This document shows, piece after piece, positions 11,834 to 25,165 of a stretch of DNA of 64,000 bases. Every line of letters starts with the position of its first letter. Positions within the stretch are counted from its first letter, which is position 1. Below the pieces are notes generated by a model that was given only the letters and a program-made list of their open reading frames with translations, was not told the origin of the DNA and searched no databases. The DNA comes from Sipunculus nudus (lineage: Eukaryota; Annelida; Sipuncula; Golfingiida; Sipunculidae): NCBI GenBank assembly GCA_026874595.1, contig CM049308.1, positions 52,775,624 to 52,839,623 on the forward strand, given 5' to 3'. A program made the position numbers and the translations under genes.

Positions 11834-14800
11834 AAACAAAACTTCCTTGTTCTATATAATGTAAGGTGTTCCACACAGGATGCCTGTTTCTTGGTTTAAA
11901 CATGTCTTCTATACACAGAACCTGATCTGATCTGTGGTATATATACCAAAGGTATTTACACACGATGTCTTCTTTGTAATATAAAAAAACAATACCCCCT
12001 CTACACAAACCTCTCTTATATGATGTATGACCCAGAGTGAATCTAAACACGACACTTGCTACCTGGTATGAAAACCCAATATGTCCTTCACATAAAACCT
12101 GCAATATACGAATGTATAGTATATAAGCCAAATGTTTATTTTACATACCTTCATCAACCTCTTGGTGTAAAAGGCTGTATCCTTTACATGCCTCGCATAT
12201 TTTGAGCATGTAGGAATACACAGCAATACACAGCAATATGTTGAGTGATAGGGGGGCCAGTTCATCTTGTCCGCTTCCTACAATTCACAATAATGTGTCA
12301 TTAACACGCCTCGCTGATCTTACATATATAAACTGGCATGGCTCAGTGATCTCATGTCACTTCCATTGAGTTACTGATTTTACATCTACTTTAGATCTGC
12401 GATACGAGGAAATGCACCGTGTAACAATGTATCGTTTATGCGAAGCTTTTTATGGATTGATAATCAGATTAGGCATGTAATAATCAATTAATTTCAATTA
12501 TTGCTTTACTTCATACATAATACAGATAAACAATGTACTTGATGTTGTGAGAGCTGGCAGCCACCTTATGATGATCCGTCATTCAATGTTAGCATTGCAA
12601 TGTATGCAAAAATTTAATATTGATTGGTTCATGTAAATTCAAGGCTTTTATTAGACATATGTCTCATACAGAAAATTATGATTTACAATAATCCAATTAG
12701 GAATTGAATCGAGTGGCAATTATCGTTAATCGGATTGAATCAAAAACCCCAATGCATAGGCCCAAGAAACATAAAGAAACGCTAACATTTTTTAACGCAT
12801 CGTCGTCTGACTGCAGCATAAAAATAATACAACATTACATTAAAAAGAGCTCGCAGCGTTACGTGCACATCTCCTCTTTAATCATTACCTTTTTTATTCC
12901 AGGTGACCAATGGTGATCGTTGTATATATATTCCATGTGACCCATTGTATATTATTAGATTAAATATGATAGTTGCCTTCATGTTAAGGCTGGAGACATA
13001 TTTATATGTAATATTTCATATTAATATCATGCTTCTTCGCTTTCACATAGTATTTATGTTCAATAGAAATATGTTCAGTCGATCCGCGCGGTGAACTCCA
13101 CGTGTGCTTTCTTTACATTGCCTGTGCTCCTACGCGCCACCTGCTGCTAAAACTTGAAAGTAACATGATCGATTGTTTTTCTGTAAATATCAAGCGACCC
13201 CTTGTTTAAAGCCCGTTCCTGTGTACACAGTGGTATCTATTTGCTGAATGACCGTTGAAACAAATTTTCTGACATCTTTAGGCAATGACTAGAACCACAA
13301 ATCACCTTATTGGTCATGTGACTTTTGGAAAACAAACGCCACAGGACCGCATCAGTTTGCCGAGAAGGGATGCATTTTACGTGTGTTAAAACGTGATATA
13401 CTTGTTGAATTGGCTTTTGATACTAATGGGACCATTACAGAACGATAGAGCACATAAAAGTTCACTGAATTTAAGAATTTCAGATATTTTGGTCATCCGA
13501 CAACGTTTTCTGTCACATTTTTGTAAACGGGGACCCAAAGACCTCGCTTCGATGGATATCAACATTTTTTTCTGTGTTCAGAAACTCACGAGTGGGTGAC
13601 GTCACAAGTGTAAGTGTACCCGGACAGCACAGGTGCAGATGCGGCGGATTGGGCGCGCTTGACAACGCCCAGAAACAGCACTAGAAAAACAGGAAGTTCT
13701 ATTTTGATTTTGACAGTACTTTGGGAAATGAATCACTTTACATTAAGAATATCAAGAAATTTGTAAACCTTTCTGTCACATCTGAAATGGGTGCTGTCAG
13801 TGACTGTCCAGCGGAAGCCATATCCATGAATTCTTCAGTTATCTTCGTTAATCTCACTTTTCAATCGAAATTAATTATTTGGCCGAATCTGTGTAAAATG
13901 TGAGACATTAGTCAAGGGAAGGCATACACGCTGCTTTATTTTGACAGAATAACGCTTGTTTATATAATATTAACGGTTGTATGGATGAACTTAACCGGTA
14001 GATTGCGTGCGTGTTATTCAAACACCATAAATCATTTAAATATGTTAATGAACACCGCGCGGATCGACTCTGTTTGTTTACGAGGGGCCAATCCCATGTT
14101 CTCCGAAGCTGTCCGGTACCTCAGTTCTCGAGTTCCATGTGTTTTTATTGCAATCATAGAACAATAATGGACCGTGTAAAGTATAAAACTAACTAAGGTT
14201 GGTTGTGTTTGTGAGGAACCCACTCTAACTCCACATGTGCAGATCATTTAAGGAGCAGCAAGACAAATAGTAAATTCATAAAGACGTTTGCAAAAATGTT
14301 TTGTGCTTTTCAAGGTAAAATGCATCTCCTTGAAAAATCCCAACGTATATGGCTATTCAGTTAATAACAGGGGATATCAAAACGTTCTCATCTTGATGCT
14401 ATGTGCACAGCTGAACGATATTGAATAACCCTCTTTCTTTGGAACAACGGTACCGGTTAATATATGCACGCTCCCGTATATAATGCCTAGTTACATGGTG
14501 TTTGTTGGAGTGGATGTCTTTGTCACCTTTGCAAATTCGGAATAACTTTTTTTTCAAATCCGCCTATTGTCGTCATTAACAACTACTGCCGCATTTATTT
14601 GTCATTACGGTTAATGAATAATTTGTATGTGAAGCGATATAGGTACGTACCAGGCCGGTGCCTCCAGTTTCTCTATAGTCACCAAGGGGCGTCCATCAGA
14701 TTTGGAAGATATTTGAAAACAAAGGCATTTTATTTATTAGGGAAACAGCACCATACCTCGCACAAAACTTGAGAGAAACATTACCTGCCATATAATATAT

Positions 14801-15092
14801 TGTGATTTACGTGAAGGGTCAAGGATACTTTTTGACAGACATTGATTTGATGAAGATACCCAAATATGAGCAAATAATTATCAGTTAAAAGTCGTCAGCT
14901 TGCGCTGTAACCCAACGAGGAAACGTCCAGACAGTTATAATGTATGAAACGGGATTTACAATTATAAGATGTACAATTAATCAAGACCGACTGTATATGT
15001 GATACGATAGGTTGAATAAATGAATTCATTATCTGTGTCATTGTCAGCTACTGAACAGAATATTAGCATTTCCTAATCTCAGCAAAACTTGA
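11834..15092. other. intergenic; 12150-12775 pairs with the flank of copy A
   Basis: No gene is supported. The first kilobase carries the block order shared with 2330-3540. A more GC-rich part at about 13300-13700 includes a TGACGTCA palindrome (CRE type) near 13600, which might be an old promoter or mobile-element fragment; no open frame of note follows. Confidence 0.4.
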
Positions 15093-15271
15093 AGTGGACC
15101 CCCCCCCCCCCCCTTTTTCACCCGAAGCAACCTTTTTTAAGGTGTTTTAGACGTAATTTTGCGGCCTGGACCCCCCCTTTTCCAGACGTGATGACCTTTT
15201 TTTAGGATTTTCATTAGTCCTCCTGGGTTGGACCCCCCCTTTTCCTAAATCCTGGATCCGCCCCTGCCAAC
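15093..15271 (-). repeat. dispersed repeat, copy 1 of 3
   Basis: Reverse-strand copy of a repeat whose end reads CAGGGGCGGATCCAGGATTT on the minus strand; C-runs at 15101 and near 15170 and 15232. Related plus-strand copies lie at 24311 and 34816. The end sequence is of the kind seen in non-autonomous DNA transposons. Confidence 0.5.
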
Positions 15272-16517
15272 TGTCGAAACCTGGGTGTGAAACTCACATC
15301 GCCCTGTCAAGGACATTTTGACGTGGCTCTCGAACTTTTTGACCCTGAAATTAACAAGTTGTTGTCCCTTATAATTGTTCATTTCAGGCCCCGGGATTCA
15401 CACTTGTGCATCTGTGGATTCTTTTATTATTATTATTATTATAATATTGTGAAGGGTGGCCTGTACCAGAATAAGAATTCTGTTATAAGCAGGGCCCTCT
15501 TCCAAGATATACAAGATATTATAAACAATGGAACATGATAATAAAAATACATAAAAGTACATGTACAATGCGAAATATAAAAGACATAAAGAGACTGTAA
15601 AATCATTACAAAGGAATGATAATATCATAAAATTAATAAAAGGGACGGTACTAACAGCGGTAAGAGCAACGATTACATCTAGAACAATTTCGTGCTGTGA
15701 TAAGATTATGACATCATTGTAAAATCGGAGAAGTACGAACGTGACAATTTTTTAAAATGCTGCAAATTAGAAGCAAACTTAATGTGTCGAGGAAGGGAGA
15801 TTTTGATTTATTATCGATTTTATTTAGTTCATCAACAACAATCGACATGCCATATGACCAATATTATTATCAAATTCATTATTTCGCAATATTTCTTGAA
15901 AATCTGGGCCATGCCATTCAATCAATTTGATAAAATATTACCCAATGATTGTTTCCTTAAACGTTATTTAATAATACAGACCGGGTCTTGCTTGCTGAAA
16001 TAGTTTAAATAAAGTATAGTTGATTCACTTTAAATGATTTTATTTAGTTTCATCGCCATACCCGTGGACACAATATTGCTTTTTTTAAATGTTAGATAAA
16101 GTACCAATATCGATTTACTACGTAGACCGTAGATACAATACAGTGATAATATTGTTTATATACCTGACCTGAGCATTTAAAAGAAATCCATCACCAAATA
16201 GTCAATGAATAGGAGGAGGGGTTATATTCATTAACCAACGTGTTGAATGTCGACATTAAATGTTGAATGAAGTGAATCGATTTCACGACAGACGTAAATT
16301 TGTTGTTTATTTGGTACCATAAAAATATAACCCCTAAACGTACTATAGCACCGTCATAATATTAATACGTTTTATTAAAATAACAATGTTTACTGGTCTA
16401 TTGGCGGGTAGCTCATGCTTTTTCTGTAATTGTCATATGCAGAACAATAAAATATGGGCATATCATAAATATCATAAAAAGTACTTGGCACCCTGGGTGC
16501 CATATATTTTTTTTATC
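15272..16517. other. intergenic, (TTA)n microsatellite
   Basis: A short TTA/TAT triplet run lies at about 15422-15442. Nothing else is recognised up to the duplication boundary at 16518. Confidence 0.4.
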
Positions 16518-17196
16518 TGTGTTGACAGTTATTCTCAGGTAATACTCGTAATATGTTGCAAACGACTGATGTAGCTTAGCTAAGGTAGAAGTTTTAGAGT
16601 TTATTCTTATTACCAAGATATTGGTTTTACGTATAAGAACTTATTGTATATTATTTCATCAAGTTTCTTTTTCTAGTTGACACGGTTCAAGCTTGTTCAA
16701 ATGTAAGACTGGTGCGACACCTGGAGAATGATACTGAACCAAAATAAAATCTGAATAGTCATTTTCAGTAGAGCAAACAAATCAAAACAATTCACAAACG
16801 TTTAACATAGCAAAGATTAAGAGTTGGCATTCAACTAGTACATGTACAAAACAATAGAGCTAAGAACGCGCACAAATATACCCACTATTAAAAATTTTAA
16901 CACAGAGTACATATACAATAGCTATATTAGAATAGAAATCTTAAAAATAAAAACGTACACAACAGCTGAAAATAATATCGTTTCTCTTCTAGACATAATC
17001 CTACAAATTCCAGGTTATATTCAGTCTGACGTAAAATGCATCGAGCAAATTAAAAATAGTCAATACTAAACATGTTCCCCTACATTAAGGTGATTATACC
17101 CGAAGCCAATGAATGACTCTAGCCAATAAAGAAAAGATTACATACAAAATAATATACATCCGATTAAATGTAAAATATCCAAATACAATAAAATAT

Positions 17197-17317
17197 CATA
17201 TCAAACCATACCGGTGACATAGTGACACATATCTGCAAATGAATTTGAGAACAATTTCATATCAAACCATACCGGTGACATAGTGACACATTTCTTCAAA
17301 TAAATTTGAGAACAATT
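17197..17317. repeat. two-copy 61-bp tandem repeat
   Basis: Two direct copies of a segment starting CATATCAAACCATACCGG. The same pair is present at the matching place in unit 2 (28401-28522), so it predates the segmental duplication. Confidence 0.85.
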
Positions 17318-19299
17318 CGACTAGAATATATTCACATTAAAGTGTGCTGGAACTGAGGTGATTTACGATTTTCAGCTATTTATATGTATCATCACTAAAT
17401 TACTCAGTTTTTGCGCCTAATATAAAACATTTCCTTTCCTGGCACCTAATTCATCAGTGAAGAAACGCCAAGGGTCTGGTTCATAGACTCACTTTTAACC
17501 AAAGCTCCAGACGCGCCATGTTGGACGGAAGTGCTGCCATCTACAAATTATTATAACAGCTAACTCACTGACGGTGAACTAAGGTGCCCCACGAATGAAC
17601 TGTAACTTCACTCTCCTCACTTGGAAAGTGTCACTATTTAGTTAACCGTTTGCAACAATTGAAACACATTCACAATTAACAACACCTACCTAACTCTTTA
17701 GATTTATATACAGGTTTATATACATTTTTGGTACCGTTGTTAAATGTGTCACATGGAACATATGCAAAAATAATAAAGTTCCAAGATCGGTGAAAGCTAT
17801 ATACTGCAGAATATTATTATAAAATAGGTAAATATTATAGTATACAAATTAAATCTAAAACATAACCTACTGTAAAGTGCATGTGCTTTTGTTCCCATGA
17901 ATGAATGGATTTTTTCTTATTCTTGAAATGAGGCCTTAGGCCAAAAGTTTCATTAATGTGAACTTTTCGCAATATACATAATAATAGTTATTTTTAAATA
18001 AATATATACATTTCACATTTTTCAAAGATAAACAAACTTGGTCACAGAACAAGTACTTATATCTGAATTTAGTACCTAATATAATATTATGTAGTATTAC
18101 TTGTTTACAGTTTCTAGTACTCATATTTGTTCTGTAAATGAATTAATGACCTTTGTCTATAACTCTCTCATTTTATATGCAAACATTCATTAAACAATAT
18201 AATAAAAAATATATAAGCTATAAAATAAAATATACTTAACTCTCAAGTTGGTTTATTACCTGTGTAATTTGAGCAAAGAAGAAATTCTCATAAAACCGTG
18301 ATACAGCGTTATAGGCGAAACACGTATATATAAGTACAATGCGATGGTAACAGGTACGGCTTCACGATCTTGAACATGAGAATGGGGTGTTAGAAGGGTA
18401 TTCTGAAAGCTACAATGACGTGAATATGAACGAAAATATCATTATGCTGGCTGAGAACCCATACTTGGGGAAATCCTTCTATGGTTATATAAATAATCAT
18501 ATGACGATCAAGACAACACACGTTGACCGATGCATTGATTTATTGAATTTACTGATCTTATCAGTGAACAAAATACGACAGTTTTGTTGACAGACAAAAT
18601 TAATAAGTCCATTAATTATTTAATGTCTATTAACTGTTTAAACATATACATAACCCCCAGTTACGGTAGTGAAACAGACCATTTGCAAAATTCCATTTCG
18701 TGAGAATATAATGCACGGGACATCACGTTCTAAATATTTAACAATATTTCCATTTACATCAAGAGCTGAAAGCTTTGCATCATGTGAATTTGAATCCTAC
18801 TTAAAAAACTAAGTAATCATGCAAGAAACAGCAAACATCTTAATCGGCCCATCGTAATGACTATTTAGGTCACCTATGAAGCAATTAGTATACTTCTTGA
18901 GTCAAGTGCATGTGGCTGTTTGGTACAGGCTCAAACGTCATTACCTTTTTACATTTATCATCACAAAACATATTTATTACATGCTTTTAACTCCATGTGA
19001 ACTCATATGGAGATAAATATTAGCTGCTTATATTAATTACTTTTGTACGTTTGTTTTATTTTATAGACACTTCAGTTTAACATATCAAAACCTTTATATT
19101 TATATCATACATATTACAGCATCCGGGTAAACTGGCGTATCACATTTTAACATTTTATCATGTTAACCTACTTTAGTTATCTTTAAATGTGTATTCCTTC
19201 ACATTCTCTCAAATAATTTAATGTATCATATATATCACTCCGGAAAGTCTTATTTCGAGACATTATTCATGAATTGTATACACTGAATTCGTATAAGTC
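17318..19299. other. downstream flank of gene C, no gene
   Basis: AT-rich flank duplicated at 28523-30503. A 67-codon open frame at 18387-18590 is conserved in the twin at 29591-29794, but the surrounding non-coding sequence is equally conserved, so this says nothing about coding. Confidence 0.4.
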
Positions 19300-21741
19300 T
19301 CACACCTGGAAATATGTTGTCTTGGTCCTATATCTACGAGGACAACAAAAATCAGCATAGAGATGGTCGGAAAATATATATTCATTTATGTGAAACCAAA
19401 AGGCATCATAAGAAGTCAAAAGATAGGCAAACAGCTGAACACTTCCCAAAAAGCAAGTCCCGAATTCTGAAATAATAATCATGTAGAACTGTCCGAAGTA
19501 CACCATTAAAATAGACATAAGAGCAGAAAGACAAATGTAGACCTGCAAGACAAAGGAAATTTTCTGCATGGAATAGAATATTCCTGCAGTATTCCTTATG
19601 TTTCGGCTACAATGACTTTGTACAAAGCACCAAACTGTGCTGAAGGCACCAAGTGCAGTTCGAGAGGTACAGGTGCAACTCAAAATTATAAAAAGGTCAT
19701 CCCAGGACGCATCTTCTTCGGAGAAAATGTACGAAATGCCCATACAGGCATTCCATGCTGCGATTAGAAGCTGAGCGCATAATTAAACAACATGGGCACA
19801 ATTTCTGTTCCGCTGTGCTTTTGTCATTTCCTCGAAAAATCCTTTCATTCTCCGACCTTCCAGGTATGATTTGTCACCTTCGTGGTGTATTGAAACATTC
19901 TGAAGAAAAGGAAGAGTCATGCACCCTGACTTGCCCTGTTTCTCAACTCTGTCGAGAATGCTGTAGATTCGCTCTCCGAGTTCATCAACTTCCCAGTCCG
20001 ATTCAGATGGATACTGCAGGCACTCTGAGATGAAGCTGACCTTTATAGGGTACGTGTCCAGAATACTGGCCTCTCTAATTGTGCTTGTGTCCAGAATATC
20101 CCTCACATACTGAAATGAAAGGTATTTCGAATTAAATGTTATGGGGATACACATCTGTAGGATAATTGTTTCTATGATAGACTGAATTAGAACTATACAA
20201 TGCCGTATGAGCGGCACTGCTTGTTGTATAAATTTTGCTGGTCTTAAGATTAAACAGCTATGGAAATTTAGACATGATTTTGGTGAATAAGTTTGTTGCA
20301 CCATTTCAATGTGATTAACAGTTATGTATACATATATAGCGATCATGAAATAATTATTTCCAATAAATGAAAAGTTTAAAATCCCTTGTATCATTTGGTA
20401 AAATATTCCTATTGTATTTATTCTTGTATCTTTAACAAAATAGAAAAAAAAATCTAACAAATATACACTGTTAAAATCAATGTTACTTTTGCAGTAGGAG
20501 GTGGTAACTTTTAATTTAAACTGCCTGCCAAACATAATTCAGATGGAAACGAAATATACAAGTATTAGTTGTAATATGGAAAAGTGGAATCGTGTCTCTC
20601 TCTCTCACGCACATACGAACATAACCAAGGTCAGGAACAATAAAAAAAATAGGCCATGTAAAACACGCAATAATACATACTTTCAGGGCAGTCAGACAGT
20701 GACGACGATTAATTTGTAGCATTTCATTCTCGCCCTGCATTCCTGATTGTTCTTTTCCAAACACCCCCAGGCCTTCAGGTCCTCGACTAACGGAGCTGTT
20801 CCATATGACAGTTCGTTTGCATATTTCATGAAACGAGAACTTTGTACCTGTGAATGAAGTTCTTTCAGATAAGGCGGATGCTACTCCGCATAATCTGCGC
20901 ATGAGATGAAATTCCTTCAGAGCAACCGATATTTTCCAAAAGTCACCTGATGGCACAACGTGAAAGGTGTCTTCCTCAAGGCTACACCGATCAACTTCTA
21001 AGCCAGCTTCTTCAAGTGCATGGCGGGTCAAAGTCTTTCTTATTGCTAAAACTAAATCTATCTTTATATCTCCGTGTTCCTTCCAGTTCTCTATCTGCCT
21101 AAACATCTGACCACAACATTTTCTCTCAAGCTCTGACGCCGAATGCTTGGCTTGATAAATTAATTCCTGTTTCATCTCGGGGGCATTCAATCTGACGTAA
21201 ATGGTCACGGCAGGTCCTATACATGTCATTTCTTGAAAACGGATAAACGGATAATTTGTTCTGGAAGGTGTATTCTTTAGAGTCCTGTAGAAGCTTTCTT
21301 GTACCTCTCTAGCAGATACATCACTATCGTCGTCAGTTTTTGAGAGTTTAAAGTAACCACGGGGAGTAATGTGGTTGTCTCCTTCTGATGGAAAAAAAAC
21401 CTGGGAGGAGTCACGTGTTCTATCTGTGTTTTTTCATCAGAAAACGTTTCCAGTTCAAACATAAAATCAATTTCGTTAGGACAGCTCACTTTCGTTCCAT
21501 CATAAAAACTGCCACAGGGTATCAGGTCACCCACAAAACGAGCATCTGAAAGCCCGGCATCAGTCAGTAGGGTAACAACATAACTTCGTGCGAGCCAAGC
21601 TAGGAAATGTGCTTTCGGTATTTGTAATCTTGCGTTGTGAGTTGCGACATGATGGACAAATCGGCCAACGAGTATTGATTGGCACCACGATGGCTTCTCA
21701 TCTGTGTCTTCATCTTTTGGGTCTACTGAGTCTGAAGCCAT
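19300..21741 (-). pseudogene. cGLR-TM copy C (twin of E), frameshift plus nonsense
   Basis: Minus strand. Exon 1 is 21741-20681 and exon 2 is 20109-19300, with a 571-bp intron (AAA|GTATGT ... TTTCAG|TAT). Start ATG has A at -3 and G at +4 and a protein beginning MASDSVDP. The core shows PCGSFYDGTK and the metal-binding motif, here NEIDFM where E has NEFDFM (both acids kept). At 21392-21399 the coding T-run is 8 long against 6 in E, a +2 frameshift just after PPRF. The rest of exon 1 is open in the shifted frame (CIGPAV, KIDLVLAI, VVPSGDFW, HCLTALK). Exon 2 is open through YLEGRRMK until TTA becomes TAA at 19785-19783, at the very start of membrane segment 1. The four segments and the tail NEYIFSDHL remain open below. 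The homopolymer lesion could be a sequencing artefact; the nonsense base is less easily so. Confidence 0.88.
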
Positions 21742-23461
21742 AGTATCTTATTAATTTTCTGAGCTTGAAGCTGCCGTTAATAGACCATCGGTTTTCCAGA
21801 CAACTGTTGAAAACAAAAGAGCATGATTATAATGGCAATAATAATATTTCCAAATAATCTTGTATAATTAAATAATCTTGTATATTTGTAATTAAGATGA
21901 GCAATATCACAACATACTATAAATTGGAAAGAATTTTATATATATTATATATCCTTAAATTCTTATAACCCATTCTAGCAAAGGTGACGTTCAAATGGTT
22001 ATACAAATCATAACATCATGAACTGATAGGACTTGTTTATTCCTGTATTATGATAGTGTGATCAACATGTCGAAAATTTATTAATTTCATGTGACTCCCA
22101 AGATTCAAATGGAAGGAGACAAATTGGTAAGGGGGCAAAAAATAAAAAAAAAACCATAACACATGACTGCATATAAGTCCATGTGTGCATGGGGGTCAAG
22201 AACGGTGGTATGATGCGTAGATAAGTATACAAAAAAAGGGCTAGATTAGCATGTGATGTTTACATATTGCACATAATCGGGATCAGGATTTACCCATTTC
22301 GATATCTCTCGACATATCTATAAGGGCTTTTAACGCATGTGATGACAATATACCTAACACACGATCACAAACTAATGTATATGCGTGTCTGATGTGACAC
22401 TAAGAATAGCCTTTTAACCCATGAAACAATGGAAAGACTAAAAAGGCTTTATCGTACAAACAGAAAAATAATATTGTATGATTACACGCTTACCTGTTCA
22501 GTTTAACTCTCTGAGGTGAGCATTAATAATATAATTCAGGAGCATCAAATATCAGGCTCCAATATGCACAGATACAGCTTTTTCATTGACTCGGTATCTT
22601 TATTTTGTGCTTATATTTCACAAGAAAATGAGAACAAGAGAGTTTACCTCCTGTGGTAGAAAACTCGTCCGTTCCTTTTGCATGATCTGATTCATGACAC
22701 GATGCCCTCATATCGGGAAGTCTGCCCTTGTGGTTATTGGCGCAGTATCACCATATCCGGGGAAAATATTTTATAGCAGAGGAACCATCATTGTAACCTA
22801 TCTTTCAATGTGTGTGATTTTAATGTTTATTATACCAGCTGTCATGTGCAAAACGGTATCAGATAATAACTGACCCACGGAAATCCAAGGTATTAATGCC
22901 TGTGTGTGTTCATATGATAAACCGTTATATAGCTCAGGATATACAGACCAAGATCAAACATCGATCTCTGTTTGTCATATATGTATGGTAATCACAGAAC
23001 GGCAAGCATCCGTTACATACACGTAATTTAAGATAGTCACAGAACTTTACTTGTCGATTGCCTTTTTTATCATATAGTTGGCATTATATGTTCTAGTAAA
23101 TTAGGCCCCAGTGTCCATAAACGTACAATTGAAATTCTATCACTTTAGTCAAGACCAGGGTGGGGACACTCACTCGCTTTTGTTTCGGAGAATTGTGAAG
23201 TATGACACAATAATATTCTCAGGATATCCCACAATATACTTTTCACCATTAGAATACTGTTTCAAATAATTTGAAACAATTTACGTAGATAAACCTAGAT
23301 ATGAGGAAATTAAAAAAAAGCTTGTACGTTCAATTTGTTACATTTGTTCTACATATCGACAGACAATTTTTCAAAACCTATTTCGACCAAACAATCATCA
23401 TTAAAGCTTAAAACTTGAAGCTGGGAAGCCCGGAAATGGATATTACCAATAATTTCTAATG

Positions 23462-23498
<37 letters not shown>

Positions 23499-24310
23499 TA
23501 TATATATAATTATTCTATATAATTTTATAATATGATTCAGGATGTCTGTGTGTTGGTTATAATTCAGGATGTCTGTGTTTCTTTCATCAGGCCCCTCTGG
23601 ACGACCCACCATACTTATTTCCTGCTTCCACATAGCCCGCTTACTCTCCGGATGGTTTTAGCCTCGATCCCGCTTTCGCCCATGCCCTTTACATCCTTAT
23701 TTACGAAAAAATACTTATCCGCAGCATTCATTACGGATCGTCCTTAAAAAATCAGTTTGGCTCTGTCAAAATAAAAGGTTTTGTAACGTGTAGTCAGTGG
23801 GTCTGCAAGCGTCAAAGCGCCATAGGTGGTTGCACTCCATTACCTTTCAACGGGTGTTGACCACACTTGGGCCACACACAGAAAATATTCGTTTAACGGA
23901 CTCTGAGGACATAATACATGGTGTGCGTCTGCAGATCACCCTTAGGTCAGACCATAAAAATTGTGTATAATTTTTTTTTGCTTGGCCGATTTTTTTCTTT
24001 CTTTTTGCCCCCGTGTCTGCAGGCCATACTCACTGACTTGGGCCACACAACACAAATATTGTTCTGCGGGCTCATGGAACAAAAATATGATGCGAGCGGA
24101 AAGTTTTTATCTTTTTTTTTTCTTTAATGATCTGGACACAATTCTTAGAATTTTGATAATATTGCCTGGAGAACACAAAAATGTGCTTCAATTCTTAAAT
24201 TGGTCTATATGCTCAACATTGTATGTGTCCTATGGCACAAATTAGCAACATCAAGATAGACCTGATTTTCATTTGTGAAAAAAATGTTATAGGGCACCTA
24301 CACAGGCCTA
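21742..24310. other. upstream flank of gene C
   Basis: No gene is supported. An ATG-initiated frame at 22630-22872 is interrupted by TGA, while its twin at 33918-34163 is open for 81 codons. A (TA)n run lies at 23463-23500. About 850 bp here (22900-23745) are missing from unit 2. Confidence 0.4.
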
Positions 24311-24515
24311 ATCAGGGGCGGAACCAGGATTTTTTTTTTAAAGGAGGGTTCTAACCCAGGAGGACTAATGATTAAACCTGGAAAACGGTCCCAAGATCCC
24401 GAAAAGGGGGAGGAGTCTGGGCCGCACAAAATGGTCTGAAACCTTTTAAAAAAAGTTGCGGCGGTTGAAAAACGGTGGTGGTTGGGGGGGGGCGGACCCA
24501 TGAGGGTGCGCTTCT
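24311..24515 (+). repeat. dispersed repeat, copy 2 of 3
   Basis: Starts CAGGGGCGGAACCAGGATTT and runs through a poly-A/T and G-rich interior. Same family as 15093-15271; duplicated with unit 1 so that a third copy sits at 34816. Confidence 0.5.
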
Positions 24516-24979
24516 GCTTCTAACGAGGTATGTATATACCCGTTTCTTTCCTTAGAAATAGCTATAAAACATACATTTTATTTATCTTTCAGATCTTCTT
24601 CACATCAATCTCTCCTTTATATGTCTAACAGTAATAATATTTGAAACCAGTCGAAGATCTTCGAGAACCTGAATGCCCCGAGTCCCGTTCCGGTTCGGAT
24701 GAAACATAACCTGGTTTTCAATGTCAGCATACCGATGTATGTTTTTTTTCCACGAGCACAGCTCCACAAAAAATTGACAGTATCCCACTGAATATCTATA
24801 TTTAATTTAATTTTAGGATTAAAAATTTAATCAAACATTCCTCATCTCATATAATACATCCCCTAAACCCCGATGAAAGGCCCGGTAACCGGGTTAATCA
24901 GTTAGTATAACATAAACTATACTTTAATTTAATGTGTTTGTCCTACAATTAAAAACAGATTGATAATATATTTTGCCAG
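24516..24979. other. no gene seen
   Basis: Ordinary AT-rich sequence, duplicated in unit 2. Nothing recognised. Confidence 0.35.
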
Positions 24980-25165
24980 TTTGGTAGGTTGTGATATATG
25001 TGGATTTAACCAACAATTTAGTTATTTCAACCAACTCGTTGGTCATGCACTAACCAAAACGATTGATCATTTAGACCAACAAGTTTATTTGGTTTAGTTA
25101 AAAATTGGTTGATTTTACCAACATATTGCTTATTTTTACCAAAAGATTGGTCAAGCACTGACAGA
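24980..25165. repeat. cluster of ACCAAC / GTTGG motifs
   Basis: About 180 bp with roughly a dozen degenerate occurrences of ACCAA(C) and its complement TTGGT in both orientations, spaced about 10-25 bp. Copied at 35480-35675 in unit 2. Looks like a degenerate minisatellite or the core of a mobile element. Confidence 0.5.

Noticed and set aside
16842-17069. 75-codon frame identical in both units (also 28046-28273)
   Set aside because: Same reason; low-complexity AT-rich translation and no motif.
18387-18590. 67-codon frame identical in both duplication units (also 29591-29794)
   Set aside because: The whole duplicated block is nearly identical, so conservation does not indicate coding.
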